From Acidobacteriota bacterium (GTDB lineage: Bacteria > Acidobacteriota > Aminicenantia > Aminicenantales > Saccharicenantaceae), in NCBI GenBank assembly GCA_029569255.1, contig JAKQUO010000019.1, positions 273,175 to 337,174 of the forward strand: a stretch of DNA of 64,000 nucleotides, read 5' to 3'. How positions within the stretch are numbered: position 1 is the stretch's first letter; every line of letters starts with the position of its first letter. Shown piece by piece: positions 26,799 through 37,341 of this stretch. The notes beneath the pieces were generated by a model. It had not been told where the DNA came from. It ran no database searches and saw only the letters and a list, made by a program, of their open reading frames with translations. The position numbers and the translations under genes were made by a program.

Positions 26799-28109
26799 AT
26801 GACGGCCTACAACCTGGTCAGCTTCGCGGGCGTCTTCGTCCTGGCCGGCGTCGCCTGGCTCTTCTCGTCCGACCGCAGGACCGTCAACGTCCGGGCCGTC
26901 GCCTGGGGCATCGGGCTCCAGCTCCTCGTCGCGGCCTTCATCTTCGTCGTCCCGGCCGGGGCCCGCGTCTTCCTCTGGGCGAACGGCGCGGTCACGGCCG
27001 TCCTCGAAACGTCCATGGCCGGGGTGAGGTTCGTCTTCGGGCGGCTGGCCCTGCCGCCGGGCGCCGTGAGCGAGGCCGGCGAGCCGTCGCTCGGCTATTT
27101 CCTGGCCTTCCAGGGCCTGCCGACGATCGTTTTCTTCGCCGCCCTGCTCGGCGCGCTGTATTATCTCCGGGTCATGCCCTTCTTCGTCCGGCTGTTCGCC
27201 CGGGTCTTCTCCCGCTCGATGAGGATCAGCGGGGCCGAGGCCCTGTCGGTCTCGGCCAACATCTTCGTCGGCGTCGAGTCGGCGCTGGTCGTCCGGCCCC
27301 ACCTCGAGGGCATGACCGTGTCGGAGCTGGGGACGATCATCACCGCCGGCATGGGCACCATCGCCTCGACCGTCCTGGCCATGTACGTCCTGATGCTCCA
27401 GAAAGCCATCCCGACGATCGCCGGCCACCTCGTCTCGGCCTCGTTCATCTCGGCCCCGGCCTGCGTCGTCATGGCCAAGCTCGTCATGCCCGAGACCGGC
27501 AAGCCCCCGACCCTCGGCGTCGACATCAAGCCCCACTACGAGCGCGAGGACAACCTCATCATGGCCGTCATCAACGGGGCGGGGGAGGGCCTGAGGCTCC
27601 TCGGCGGCATCGTCACCCTGCTCATCGCCTTCCTGGGCCTCCTGGCCCTGGCCAACCTCGGGCTCGGCTGGGCCGGCGGCCTCGTCAACGGGCTCTTCGG
27701 CTGGCGCGTCGAGTGGTCGATCGAGGCCTTCCTCGGCTACCTCTTCTATCCCCTGACCCTGGCCATGGGCGTCGCGCCCGCCGACGCCCTCCCCGTCGCC
27801 AAGATCCTCGGCGACCGGACCGTCCTGACCGAGGTCTTCTCCTACGGGCGCCTGGCCGACCTCCTGGCCGCCGGCGCGCTCAAAGACCCGCGCTCGGCCA
27901 TCATCGCCTCCTACGCCCTCTGCGGCTTCGCCCACGTCGCCTCCCTGGCCATCTTCGTCGGCGGCACGGGGGCGCTCGTCCCGACCCGGGTCAAGGACCT
28001 GTCCCGGATCGGCTTCCGGGCCCTCCTCGCCGCCACCCTGGCCTGCCTCATGACCGGGGCGGTGGCGGGGACGTTCTACACCGGGTCGTCCGTGCTCTTC
28101 GGCCGCTGA
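26799..28109 (+). CDS. Concentrative nucleoside transporter (CNT/NupC family)
   Basis: A 436-residue inner-membrane protein with about ten hydrophobic segments. CNT signatures are present: GLPTIVFFAALLGALYYL, SANIFVGVESALVVRP (substrate-binding loop; usually G.tEsp), and ITAGMGTIASTVLAMYV. CNT proteins import nucleosides with sodium or proton symport. Length is slightly above NupC (400). ATG 26799 has GGGGGG upstream, 11 bp after the DUF167 gene. Confidence 0.93.
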   Translation: MTAYNLVSFAGVFVLAGVAWLFSSDRRTVNVRAVAWGIGLQLLVAAFIFVVPAGARVFLWANGAVTAVLETSMAGVRFVFGRLALPPGAVSEAGEPSLGYFLAFQGLPTIVFFAALLGALYYLRVMPFFVRLFARVFSRSMRISGAEALSVSANIFVGVESALVVRPHLEGMTVSELGTIITAGMGTIASTVLAMYVLMLQKAIPTIAGHLVSASFISAPACVVMAKLVMPETGKPPTLGVDIKPHYEREDNLIMAVINGAGEGLRLLGGIVTLLIAFLGLLALANLGLGWAGGLVNGLFGWRVEWSIEAFLGYLFYPLTLAMGVAPADALPVAKILGDRTVLTEVFSYGRLADLLAAGALKDPRSAIIASYALCGFAHVASLAIFVGGTGALVPTRVKDLSRIGFRALLAATLACLMTGAVAGTFYTGSSVLFGR

Positions 28110-28176
28110 CCGGCCGCGGCGGCGCGAGTGAGCGGATCGGGCGGCCCCGGTCGTCCTTCTCTCACGGAGAACCGCC

Positions 28177-29280
28177 ATGGACGACCGCGCCCTGTGTTGG
28201 CTGGCCCTGCACCTCCAGTTCCGCGGCCCGAGCGCCGCGGCCCGGCGCGTCCTCGGCCGCTTCGGCCGGGTCGAGGACGCCTTCCGGGCCGCGCCGGCCG
28301 ACTTCGACGGCCTCCGCCTGGACCGGGGCGCCGTCGAGGCCGTCGTCTCGGGCCGGGCCCTGGAGCGGGCCCGGTCGGAATTGGAAAAAATCGAGAGGAA
28401 GGCGTATACTCTCTTGACCTTCGACGGCCCCGGGTATCCGGGGTACTTGCGAGAGATCTTCGATCCTCCGTTCGTCCTCACCTGCGAGGGCGACGCGGAG
28501 GCGCTTCGAAATCCCGCGGTGGCGATCGTCGGCGCCCGGCGGCCCAGCCCCTACGGGCGGGCCGTGGCCGAGAGGCTGGCCGCCGACCTGGCCGGCCGCG
28601 GCTGCGTCGTCGCCAGCGGCCTGGCCGCGGGCATCGACGCCTGCGCGCATCGGGGGGCTCTCCGGGAGGGAAGGACGGTGGCCGTGCTCGGTTCCGGGTT
28701 GGACGTGCCGTATCCGTGGGAGAACCGCGCCCTCCAGCGCGAGATCGCCGGCCGCGGCGCGGTCGTGTCGGAGTTCCCCCTGGGGACGCCGCCGCTCGCG
28801 GAGAACTTCCCGGTCCGCAACCGGATCATCAGCGGCCTTTCGCTGGCCCTGGTCGTCGTCGAGGGGGCCCTGAAGAGCGGCTCGCTCATCACGGCCAAGC
28901 TGGCCCTCAGCCAGGACCGCGAGGTCATGGCCGTGCCGGGCAACGTGACCTCGCCGCTGAGCGCCGGCCCGAACGGCCTGATCAAGGACGGGGCCCGGCC
29001 GGTCGGGTCGTGGGAGGACGTGGCCGAGGGCCTGCCGTCCCCGTGGCGGGAGGGCCTCCTTGCGCGCCGCGACGCAAAAGAGGAGAATAACGGCGCTTCT
29101 CTGAGCCCGGACGAGCGCCGCCTGCTCGGCGAGCTGGCCGTCGACGAGGCCCGGCCCATCGACGAGCTGGCCGAGGCGACCGGCCTGTCGGTCTCGGCGC
29201 TCCTGGCGCTTCTGCTCGGCCTCGAGCTGAAGGGGGCCGTCGTCCAGCGCCCCGGGAAAGAGTTCCAGAGGAGAATGTAA
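28177..29280 (+). CDS. dprA: DNA-processing protein DprA
   Basis: A 367-residue DprA, which loads RecA on incoming single-stranded DNA during natural transformation. N-terminal helical (SAM-like) part, then the Rossmann-like domain with LTFDGPGYPGYLREI, VGARRPSPYGR, SGLAAGIDACAHRGAL and NFPVRNRIISGLS, and a C-terminal winged helix (about residues 305-367). Supported by comEA and comF nearby, so the organism may be competent. It ends at 29280 with topA beginning at the next base, a common dprA-topA-xer order. Confidence 0.97.
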   Translation: MDDRALCWLALHLQFRGPSAAARRVLGRFGRVEDAFRAAPADFDGLRLDRGAVEAVVSGRALERARSELEKIERKAYTLLTFDGPGYPGYLREIFDPPFVLTCEGDAEALRNPAVAIVGARRPSPYGRAVAERLAADLAGRGCVVASGLAAGIDACAHRGALREGRTVAVLGSGLDVPYPWENRALQREIAGRGAVVSEFPLGTPPLAENFPVRNRIISGLSLALVVVEGALKSGSLITAKLALSQDREVMAVPGNVTSPLSAGPNGLIKDGARPVGSWEDVAEGLPSPWREGLLARRDAKEENNGASLSPDERRLLGELAVDEARPIDELAEATGLSVSALLALLLGLELKGAVVQRPGKEFQRRM

Positions 29281-31581
29281 GTGGCGAAATCGCTCGTCAT
29301 CGTCGAATCGCCGGCCAAGGCGAAAACGGTCAACCGCTATCTCGGCCCGGACTACGTGGTCAAGGCCTCGATGGGACACGTCCGCGACCTGCCCAAGAAG
29401 AACATGGGGGTCGACATCGCCGCCGGATTCGCCCCGACCTACGAGGTCATCCCCGAGAAGAAGAAGACCGTGGCCGATCTGCGCAGGGCGGCCAAGGAGA
29501 GCGAGCGGGTCATCCTGGCCGCCGACCCCGACCGGGAAGGCGAGGCCATCTCCTGGCACCTCGGCGAGCTCCTCGCGGACGTCAACCCGAGGATCTTCCG
29601 GGCGGCCTTCAACGAGATCACCGAGGAGGGCGTCCGGGCGGCCTTCGAGAACCTCGGCCAGATCGACCTCGACCTCTTCGACGCCCAGCAGTCGCGCCGC
29701 GTCCTCGACCGGCTGGCCGGCTACCTCATCAGCCCGCTCCTCTGGAAGAAGATCGCCCGGGGACTGTCCGCGGGCCGGGTCCAGTCCGTGGCCCTGCGCC
29801 TCATCGTCGACCGGGAGAAGGACATCAAGGCCTTCAAGCCCGAGGAGTACTGGACCGTCGCGGCCAGGCTGGAGGCTCCCGCGCCGCCGCCCTTCAGGGC
29901 CGTCCTGGCCAAGATCGACGGCAAGAAGGCCAAGGTCGCCAACGAGGACGAGGCCCGGATCGTCCGTGAGGAGTGCGGGCGGGCGCCCTTCGTCCTGGCG
30001 GACGTCAAGGTCAAGCCGAAGCAGAAGCACCCCGGCCCGCCCTACATCACCAGCACGCTCCAGCAGGACGCCTTCCGGCTCCTGCGCTTCCCGGTCAAGA
30101 AGACCATGTTCGTGGCCCAGAAGCTCTACGAGGGCCTGGCCATAGGCGAGCTCGGCCAGACCGGCCTCATCACCTACATGCGCACGGACTCGTTCCGGGT
30201 TTCCGAGGCCGCCCAGGCGGCCGCCCGGGCCTACATCGCCGCGGCGTTCTCGCCGGCCCACGCGCCGGCCAAGCCGAACGTCTACGCCAGCAAGAAGAAG
30301 ACCCAGGACGCCCACGAGGCCGTCCGGCCGGCCCACATCGAGCTGACGCCCGAGAAGGTCAAGCCCTACCTCAAGAAGGAAGAATACGACCTCTACAAGC
30401 TCATCTGGCGCCGGTTCATGGCCTCGCAGATGGCCGCGGCCCGGATCGAGGAGACGGTCTTCGACATCACGGCCGGCCGCTATCTCTTCCAGGCCAAGGG
30501 CGAGGCGGTCAAATTCGACGGCTTCCTGGCCGTCTGGCCCAACGGCGGCGGCGAGAAGGAGGAGCTGCCGAAGGCCGCGGCCGGCGACCCCCTCAAGCTC
30601 CTCGAGCTCGAGACCAAGCAGAAGTTCACCGAGCCGCCGGCCCGCTACACCGAGGGGACGCTGGTCAAGGAGCTCGAGGCCCGGGGCATCGGCCGGCCGT
30701 CGACCTACGCGCCGACGATCGCCACGATCCAGAGCCGGACCTACGTCGTCAAGGAGGAGGGCAAGTTCCGGCCCACGGAGCTGGGCGTCTACGTCACCGA
30801 CTTCCTGGTCAAGCACTTCGCCCGGCTCCTGGACTACAAGTTCACCGCCCGCATGGAGGAGGAGCTCGACGAGATCTCCGAGGGGGCGCGGAAGGGGGCC
30901 GAGAGCCTCAAGGAGTTCTACGCCCTGCTCGAGGGCTATCTCGAGACGGCCGGCGCGGCCGAGGGGGTCAAGCAGACAGGCATCCCGCTCGAGGAGAAAT
31001 GCCCGAAGTGCGGCGCGCCGCTGGTCGTCAAGAGCGGCCGCTTCGGCCAGTTCAAGGCCTGCTCGTCCTACCCGGCCTGCAGGTTCCGCGAGAGCCTGGA
31101 CAAGAAGGAGGCCAAGCCCCTCGACGAGACGTGCCCCGACTGCGGCGCCCAGCTCGAGCAGAAGTTCGGCCGCTTCGGCCCCTTCGTCGCCTGCTCGAGC
31201 TACCCGAAGTGCAAGTTCATCAAGAAGAACAAGCCCGTCGAGACGGGGATCGACTGCCCGCTCGGCTGCGGCGGACAGGTCCTGAAGCGCAAGACCAAGC
31301 GGGGGAAGTTCTTCTTCGGCTGCAGCCGCTACCCGAAGTGCCACTTCGCCTCCTGGGACGACCCCATAGCCCGGCCCTGCCCTCTCTGCGGGGCCAAGGT
31401 CGTCTACAGGAAGAACCTCATCAAGGGCGAGCCCTACATCTACTGCAAGAACGAGGTCAAGGGCGAGAAATGCGCCTTCAGGGAAGCGGCCCCCCGGGAG
31501 AAGATCTGGGAGGCGGCCGCGGCGGCGGGGGACGGCGCCGCCGGCGCCGCCGGCGGCACCGATGAACAAGGACATCGCTGA
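29281..31581 (+). CDS. topA: DNA topoisomerase I
   Basis: A 766-residue type IA topoisomerase that relaxes negative supercoils. GTG start 29281 is immediately after the dprA stop, with GAGGAG upstream. The TOPRIM domain starts LVIVESPAKAKT and includes the acidic ADPDREGEA triad; the active-site Tyr299 is in GLITYMRTDS. Four C-terminal zinc-ribbon repeats follow: CPKCGAPL, CPDCGAQL, CPLGCGGQV and CPLCGAKV, each with a later Cys pair. The last 20 residues are Gly/Ala-rich and overlap the start of xer by 20 bp in another frame. Confidence 0.97.
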   Translation: MAKSLVIVESPAKAKTVNRYLGPDYVVKASMGHVRDLPKKNMGVDIAAGFAPTYEVIPEKKKTVADLRRAAKESERVILAADPDREGEAISWHLGELLADVNPRIFRAAFNEITEEGVRAAFENLGQIDLDLFDAQQSRRVLDRLAGYLISPLLWKKIARGLSAGRVQSVALRLIVDREKDIKAFKPEEYWTVAARLEAPAPPPFRAVLAKIDGKKAKVANEDEARIVREECGRAPFVLADVKVKPKQKHPGPPYITSTLQQDAFRLLRFPVKKTMFVAQKLYEGLAIGELGQTGLITYMRTDSFRVSEAAQAAARAYIAAAFSPAHAPAKPNVYASKKKTQDAHEAVRPAHIELTPEKVKPYLKKEEYDLYKLIWRRFMASQMAAARIEETVFDITAGRYLFQAKGEAVKFDGFLAVWPNGGGEKEELPKAAAGDPLKLLELETKQKFTEPPARYTEGTLVKELEARGIGRPSTYAPTIATIQSRTYVVKEEGKFRPTELGVYVTDFLVKHFARLLDYKFTARMEEELDEISEGARKGAESLKEFYALLEGYLETAGAAEGVKQTGIPLEEKCPKCGAPLVVKSGRFGQFKACSSYPACRFRESLDKKEAKPLDETCPDCGAQLEQKFGRFGPFVACSSYPKCKFIKKNKPVETGIDCPLGCGGQVLKRKTKRGKFFFGCSRYPKCHFASWDDPIARPCPLCGAKVVYRKNLIKGEPYIYCKNEVKGEKCAFREAAPREKIWEAAAAAGDGAAGAAGGTDEQGHR

Positions 31582-32449
31582 GTTCCTGGCCTTCCTCGAG
31601 CACGAGAAGAACGCCTCGCCCCATACCGTCGCCGCCTACGGCCGCGACCTCCGCGAGGTCGCGGCCTACCTGAGGGAGCGCGAGGTCCGCTGGGACCGGG
31701 CCACGGCCGTCGTCCTGCGCGGCTACCTGGCCGGGCTCCACGAGAAGAAGAGGGCGAAGACGACCATCGGCCGCAAGCTGGCCGCCCTGCGCGCCTTCTA
31801 CGACCACGGCGTCCGGACGAAGCGCGTCGCCGGGAACCCGGCCAAGGCGCTGGCGACGCCGCGCCCGGACAAGCGCGTGCCGTCCTTCCTGACCGAGGCC
31901 GAAGCGGCTGAGCTTCTGGACCTGCCGCGGACGTCGAAGCCGCTGGACCTCCGCGACAGGGCCGTGCTGGAGCTTTTCTACGCGACGGGCATCCGCGTCT
32001 CCGAGCTGGTCGGCATCGAGGCGGCCGACCTCCACTTCGGGGAGCGCCTGGTCCGGGTCCGGGGCAAGGGCCGGAAGGAGCGGATCGTGCCCTTCGGCGG
32101 CAAGGCCCTCGAGGCCCTCGAGGCCTACGCCCGGGCCCGGGGCGGCCTGGCCGGGAAGGGGGGCGGCGGGGAGACGGCCTTCTTCGTCAACTGCCGGGGC
32201 GGGCGGCTGACCGCGCGGTCGGTCCAGAGGATGGTCGGCAGGTGCATCCGGCGGACGGCCGTCCGGAGGAAGATCAGCCCCCACTCGCTCCGCCACTCCT
32301 TCGCCTCGCACCTCCTCGGCCGCGGCGCGGACCTGCGCGTCATCCAGGAGCTCCTCGGGCACGCCAGCCTGGCCACGACCGAGAAGTACACCCACGTCGA
32401 GCTCCGGCAGCTCCTCGGCGTCTACAGGAAGAGCCACCCGCGGTCATAG
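31562..32449 (+). CDS. xerC: Tyrosine recombinase XerC/XerD
   Basis: A 295-residue tyrosine recombinase resolving chromosome dimers at dif. N-terminal SAM-like domain (residues 1-85), catalytic domain with TGIRVSEL (Arg), the Lys hairpin GKGRKERIVPF, HSLRHSFASHLL (His-x-x-Arg), LGHASLATTEKYTH (His and nucleophile Tyr). Length and the topA-xer adjacency fit a housekeeping Xer rather than a phage integrase. Whether it is XerC or XerD cannot be decided from this window. ATG 31562 lies inside topA. Confidence 0.93.
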   Translation: MNKDIAEFLAFLEHEKNASPHTVAAYGRDLREVAAYLREREVRWDRATAVVLRGYLAGLHEKKRAKTTIGRKLAALRAFYDHGVRTKRVAGNPAKALATPRPDKRVPSFLTEAEAAELLDLPRTSKPLDLRDRAVLELFYATGIRVSELVGIEAADLHFGERLVRVRGKGRKERIVPFGGKALEALEAYARARGGLAGKGGGGETAFFVNCRGGRLTARSVQRMVGRCIRRTAVRRKISPHSLRHSFASHLLGRGADLRVIQELLGHASLATTEKYTHVELRQLLGVYRKSHPRS

Positions 32450-32455
32450 GGGGCC

Positions 32456-32610
32456 GTCCCCGCGCGAGGGAAGCCGGGACGGCCTCTCTCCGGCTTGGCC
32501 CGGGGAGGGCCTCCGGCTCCCCGGCCCCCTTCTCCGGCGACGTCGGTCTTCGAGGCGAATTCCCCCGCCGCCTCGCGAGGGCCTGCCCGGTTTCCTGATC
32601 GCGCGGGGAC
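32456..32610. repeat. Inverted-repeat element after xer (MITE-like), copy 1
   Basis: A 155-bp non-coding element bounded by perfect 12-bp inverted repeats, GTCCCCGCGCGA (32456-32467) and TCGCGCGGGGAC (32599-32610). Its interior, from CCTCTCTCCGGCTTGGCCC onwards (about 32483-32580), aligns with 62233-62340 after comF, including GCTCCCCGGCCCCC and a CCGCCTCG.GAGGG stretch. A shorter direct repeat, TTCTCCGGCGA followed by C/T and GTC, occurs at about 32530 and 32613. No ORF of note. From 32611 to 32778 I see only the comEA leader. Confidence 0.6.
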
Positions 32611-32778
32611 GCTTCTCCGGCGATGTCAACGGGAGTTCCGCGGGCCCGGGGGGCAGTGTCTACGCGCCTTGACGTCCGAGCTGCGGGAATCGACGCAACC
32701 TCAACATAAAGAACAACGAAGGAGCCGGCGGGAAATGGCACCGGGGTTGCATTCAAGGCGGGTGAAAGGAGATGCAGC

Positions 32779-33090
32779 ATGATCAATTCCCGACAGGGGC
32801 TCGTGGCGGTCGCGCTCGTCGCGGCCCTGGCCGTCCTCGGCCTGGCCTCGGCCTACGCCCAGGCGCCCGCGCCGAAGGCGAAGGTCAACATCAACTCGGC
32901 CTCGGTGCCGGAGCTCGAGACGCTGCCCCGGATCGGCCCCGTGGTCGCCCAGCGGATCGTCGACTTCCGGACGAAGAACGGCGCCTTCAAGCGGATCGAG
33001 GACATCATGAAGGTCCAGGGGATCGGGGAGAAGGTCTACGAGACGCTCAAGGACCTGATCACGGTCGGCGGCGAGACCGCGGCGAAGTGA
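32779..33090 (+). CDS. comEA: ComEA-type helix-hairpin-helix DNA-binding protein
   Basis: A 103-residue exported protein: signal peptide or anchor (residues 1-27, ASAYAQ), then a ComEA helix-hairpin-helix domain with VNINSASVPELETLPRIGP, FKRIEDIMKVQGIGEKVYE. ComEA binds incoming double-stranded DNA at the membrane during transformation. ATG 32779 has GAAAGGAG seven bases upstream. Its last 32 bp overlap, in antisense, the 3' end of rdgB. Confidence 0.9.
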   Translation: MINSRQGLVAVALVAALAVLGLASAYAQAPAPKAKVNINSASVPELETLPRIGPVVAQRIVDFRTKNGAFKRIEDIMKVQGIGEKVYETLKDLITVGGETAAK

Positions 33091-33727
33091 GGACGGGGGC
33101 CCTGTCCGGCGACGGTCCGGGCAGGGCCCCCGGGGCCCGTTCCAGGAACCGCCGCAGCTTGCGCGCGGCCCGGCCGCGGTGGCTGACGCCGTCCTTGACC
33201 TCGGCCGGAAGCTCGGCGAAGGTCCGGCGCAGGCGCGGGTGGTAGAACACCGGGTCGTAACCGAAGCCCGAATCGCCCCGGGGCGCGGGGGCGATCCGCC
33301 CCCGGACCTCGCCGCGGAACTCCCGGACGACGCGGCCGCCCTCGACCAGGGCCATGACGCAGACGAACCGGGCCCCCCGTTCGGAGGGAGGGGCGGACCC
33401 GAGGAGGCCGAGGAGCTTGCGGATGTTCTTGGCGTCCGTGGGCCGGGGGGACGAGAACCGGGCCGAACGGACGCCCGGCGCGCCGCCGAGCCGGTCGACC
33501 TCGAGGCCCGAATCCTCGGCCAGCGTCCAACCGGGCCGGCCGCGGCCGTAGCGGAGGGCCTTGGCCCGGGCGTTCTCGGCGAACGTCCGCCCCGTTTCCC
33601 GGGGGACGGGGACGGCCGGGACGCCGTCCAGCCCGACGACCTCGAGAGGCAGGCCTTCGAGGGCCCGGCGGAGCTCGCGGAGCTTGCCCGGGTTCCGGGT
33701 CGCCAGCAGGAGGCGGCGGTCAGTCAA
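33059..33727 (-). CDS. rdgB: Non-canonical purine NTP pyrophosphatase (RdgB/HAM1)
   Basis: A 222-residue house-cleaning enzyme removing dITP/XTP. Motifs: LATRNPGKLRE, AEDSGLEVDRLGGAPGVRSARF, GFGYDPVF and SHRGRAARKL. TTG 33727 is the best start because it begins directly before LTDRRLLLATRN and overlaps the mgtC end by 8 bp, indicating coupling; open sequence upstream has no family similarity. The C-terminus extends about 25 residues past the usual end and runs 32 bp into comEA on the opposite strand. Confidence 0.93.
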   Translation of the reverse strand: MTDRRLLLATRNPGKLRELRRALEGLPLEVVGLDGVPAVPVPRETGRTFAENARAKALRYGRGRPGWTLAEDSGLEVDRLGGAPGVRSARFSSPRPTDAKNIRKLLGLLGSAPPSERGARFVCVMALVEGGRVVREFRGEVRGRIAPAPRGDSGFGYDPVFYHPRLRRTFAELPAEVKDGVSHRGRAARKLRRFLERAPGALPGPSPDRAPVLTSPRSRRRP

Positions 33728-34367
33728 TCTTGAGCTCTTCGATGTCGGCCAGCTCGAGAAGGCCCTGGTTGAACTCCTGCTCCTTCTCCTCGGAGGCGGA
33801 GAAGGCGAAGCCAAGAAGATACGACGTCCCTTCCTGCCTCATCGTCAGCCGCTCGAGCCGGACGCCGTGGTGAAGGGCGAGCTTGCGCAGGCTGGCCAGG
33901 ATGTACGGCCTCGCCTTGGCCTTGAGGTTGTAGCGGAACTGGGACCGGTGGAGATAGGCGCTCTCGATCCTGCGGAAGAGGAACAGGGCCGCGATGGTCA
34001 GGGCGGCGAAGACGAGGGCCGGAACGTAGTAGCCCGCCCCGATGACGAGCCCCAGGCCGGCCGCGAGCCACAGGGTGGCCGCCGTCGTCAGGCCGGCGAT
34101 CGCCCCCCGGGCCTGGAAGATCGCCCCGGCGCCGAGGAAGCCCGCGCCGGTGACGACGCCGGCGGCCATGCGGACGACCGTGTCGGCGCCGCCGCCCCCG
34201 GACCGGGCGAGGAGGACGGCCAGGGTCGCCATCATGGCCGAGGCGACGCAGACCAGGACGTTGGTCCGGAACCCGGCCGGCTTCTGGCCGGCCTCCCGTT
34301 CGATCCCGACGAGTCCGCCGAGCGCGACGGCCATGACGAGCTTGAGCAGGACCTCGAGGATCTCCAT
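33720..34367 (-). CDS. MgtC/SapB family membrane protein
   Basis: A 215-residue protein with four to five N-terminal membrane segments: LLKLVMAVALGGLVGIEREA, RTNVLVCVASAMMATLAV, GVVTGAGFLGAGAIF and LTTAATLWLAAGLGLVIG, all MgtC hallmarks, then a cytoplasmic C-domain (about residues 140-215). MgtC proteins are linked to magnesium limitation and ATP-synthase or phosphate control in other bacteria. ATG 34367 has GGAGG 11 bases before it; an in-frame ATG nine codons upstream has the SD inside its own coding region. First gene of a pair with rdgB. Confidence 0.92.
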   Translation of the reverse strand: MEILEVLLKLVMAVALGGLVGIEREAGQKPAGFRTNVLVCVASAMMATLAVLLARSGGGGADTVVRMAAGVVTGAGFLGAGAIFQARGAIAGLTTAATLWLAAGLGLVIGAGYYVPALVFAALTIAALFLFRRIESAYLHRSQFRYNLKAKARPYILASLRKLALHHGVRLERLTMRQEGTSYLLGFAFSASEEKEQEFNQGLLELADIEELKID

Positions 34368-34406
34368 GGCGGTTTTCGCCTCCTTTATTAACATCGGCGG
34401 GGGAGG

Positions 34407-35750
<1,344 letters not shown>

Positions 35751-35823
35751 TCGCTTTAGAAAAAAGCTCGCCGGGGGAGAGGCCTTTTCTCGGCGTCACC
35801 CGAAAAAACACCCGAAAAACAAC

Positions 35824-35877
35824 TTGACAGAGGCGTTGGGGAGGTGTTAAATGACTTAGTCTATTGACATAGTCAAT
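35824..35877 (+). promoter_or_regulatory. Promoter and paired palindromic operator before the Rrf2-pst operon
   Basis: -35 TTGACA (35824-35829), 17-bp spacer, -10 TTAAAT (35847-35852). Downstream lie two related palindromes: GACTTAGTC (35853-35861) and the perfect ATTGACATAGTCAAT (35863-35877), both of the form GACnTAGTC. The GAC..AGTC arms recall IscR/Rrf2 type sites. The stretch is strongly AT-rich against the local background, as expected for a regulated promoter. Confidence 0.6.
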
Positions 35878-35926
35878 TAACCTCGGGGGCCGCTCCCGCG
35901 ACGGGGCCCCCCGGGACGGAGGCGGC

Positions 35927-36370
35927 ATGAGGCTCTCGACCAAAGGCGAGTACGCCAGCCGGGCCATGCTGGAGCTCTCCCTCCGCTACGGGGACGGGCC
36001 GCTCCACAGCCGGGAGATCTCGGAGGCCCAGGCGGTCCCCCAGAGGTTCCTCGAGCAGATCCTCCTGCTCCTCAAAAGGGCGGGTTACGTCAAGAGCCGC
36101 AAGGGCCGGGCGGGCGGCTACGCCCTGGCCAAGCCGCCCGGCGAGATCAGCGTCGCCGAGGTCATCCGGGTCATGGACGGCCCGCTCGCCCCCATCGACT
36201 GCGTCAGCGTCATCGCCCACCAGCCCTGCCCCCTGGAGAAGAGCTGCGGGCTGCGCTGGCTGTGGAAGGACGTCCGGGACGCCGTCGCCGGGATCCTGGA
36301 GAAGACGACCTTCGCCGACCTCGTCCGCGAGAGCCGCCGGGCCGCGGGCCGGAAGAGGGGCCTCCCGTGA
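35927..36370 (+). CDS. Rrf2-family transcriptional regulator with three Fe-S-type cysteines
   Basis: A 147-residue winged-helix regulator: MRLSTKGEYASRAMLELS, the recognition region AVPQRFLEQILLLLKRAGYVKSRKG, and RAGGYALAKPP. Between residues about 91 and 106 lie three cysteines in the pattern C-x8-C-x5-C, like the [2Fe-2S]-binding loop of IscR and relatives. It may thus sense iron-sulfur status, oxygen or nitric oxide. The gene leads pstSCAB and overlaps pstS (GTGA), so it is co-transcribed with the transporter, and the tandem palindromes upstream suggest autoregulation. Confidence 0.9.
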   Translation: MRLSTKGEYASRAMLELSLRYGDGPLHSREISEAQAVPQRFLEQILLLLKRAGYVKSRKGRAGGYALAKPPGEISVAEVIRVMDGPLAPIDCVSVIAHQPCPLEKSCGLRWLWKDVRDAVAGILEKTTFADLVRESRRAAGRKRGLP

Positions 36371-37341
36371 AGCGGGTCGCCTGGGCCGCGCTCCTGTTCC
36401 TGGCGGCGGCCGGGCTCGTCCCGGCCGGGCCCCAGAAGACGAAGGCGGCGCCCGCCGCCGCCGGCCGCCTGACCCTGTCCGGGGCCTGGGCGCTCTACCC
36501 CCTGGCCGTCCGCTGGCAGGAGGAGTTCGAGAAGGGCCATCCCGGCGCCAACATCGACGTCCAGGCGGGCGGGGCGGGCAAGGGCGTCGCCGACGCCCTG
36601 GCCGGCGTCGCCGACATCGGCATGGTCTCGCGCGAGGTCCTGCCGGCCGAGGTCGAAAAGGGCGCCGTCGCCCTGGCCGTGGCCAGAGACGCCGTCGTCG
36701 TCACGGTCAGCCGGAAGAACCCCCATCTCGAAACGCTCCTCCGCCGCGGCCTGCGGAAAGAGGACGCGGCCGCGCTCTGGCTGCGGAAGGCCCCGAGGAC
36801 ATGGGAGGAGCTCGTCGGCGGGGCCGGCCGGACGCCCGTCCACGTCTACACCCGTTCCGACGCCTGCGGCGCCGCCGAGACCTGGGCCGCTTACCTGGGC
36901 GGGCACCAGGAGGACCTCGGCGGCGTCGGCGTTTACGGCGATCCCGGGCTGGCCGAGGCCGTCCGCCGCGACCCGCTCGCGATCGGCTTCAACAACGTCA
37001 ACTTCGCCTACGACGCCAAGACGCTCGGGCCCCTGAGCGGGCTCGCCGTCTGCCCTCTCGACCTCGACGGGAGCGGGGCGGTCGAGGCGCGCGAGGCGGT
37101 CTACGCCACGCGCGACGACCTGACCCGGGCCATCGCCGCGGGCGTCTATCCCTCGCCCCCGGCCCGCGATCTCTACTTCGTCGTCAAGGGGCGGCCCGGC
37201 CGGCCGCTCCTCGCGGAGTTCCTGGAGTGGGTCCTCGTCGAGGGCCAGAAGTTCGTCGCCGAGATGGGCTACATCGCCGTCGGGCCGGACCGGCTCGCCG
37301 CCGGCCTGGCCGCCGTGAGAGGGGCGGCGGAGAGGATATGA
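36367..37341 (+). CDS. pstS: Phosphate ABC transporter substrate-binding protein
   Basis: A 324-residue PstS-type periplasmic protein with signal peptide (residues 1-22). The mature start LTLSGAWALYPLAVRW and the loop VQAGGAGKGVADALAGVADIGMVSRE are typical of PstS-like binding proteins, as is YTRSDACGAAETWAAYL. GTG 36367 overlaps the Rrf2 stop. Phosphate is the expected ligand by family and by neighbours; molybdate or tungstate is unlikely because the permeases are PstC/PstA-like. Confidence 0.88.
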   Translation: MKRVAWAALLFLAAAGLVPAGPQKTKAAPAAAGRLTLSGAWALYPLAVRWQEEFEKGHPGANIDVQAGGAGKGVADALAGVADIGMVSREVLPAEVEKGAVALAVARDAVVVTVSRKNPHLETLLRRGLRKEDAAALWLRKAPRTWEELVGGAGRTPVHVYTRSDACGAAETWAAYLGGHQEDLGGVGVYGDPGLAEAVRRDPLAIGFNNVNFAYDAKTLGPLSGLAVCPLDLDGSGAVEAREAVYATRDDLTRAIAAGVYPSPPARDLYFVVKGRPGRPLLAEFLEWVLVEGQKFVAEMGYIAVGPDRLAAGLAAVRGAAERI

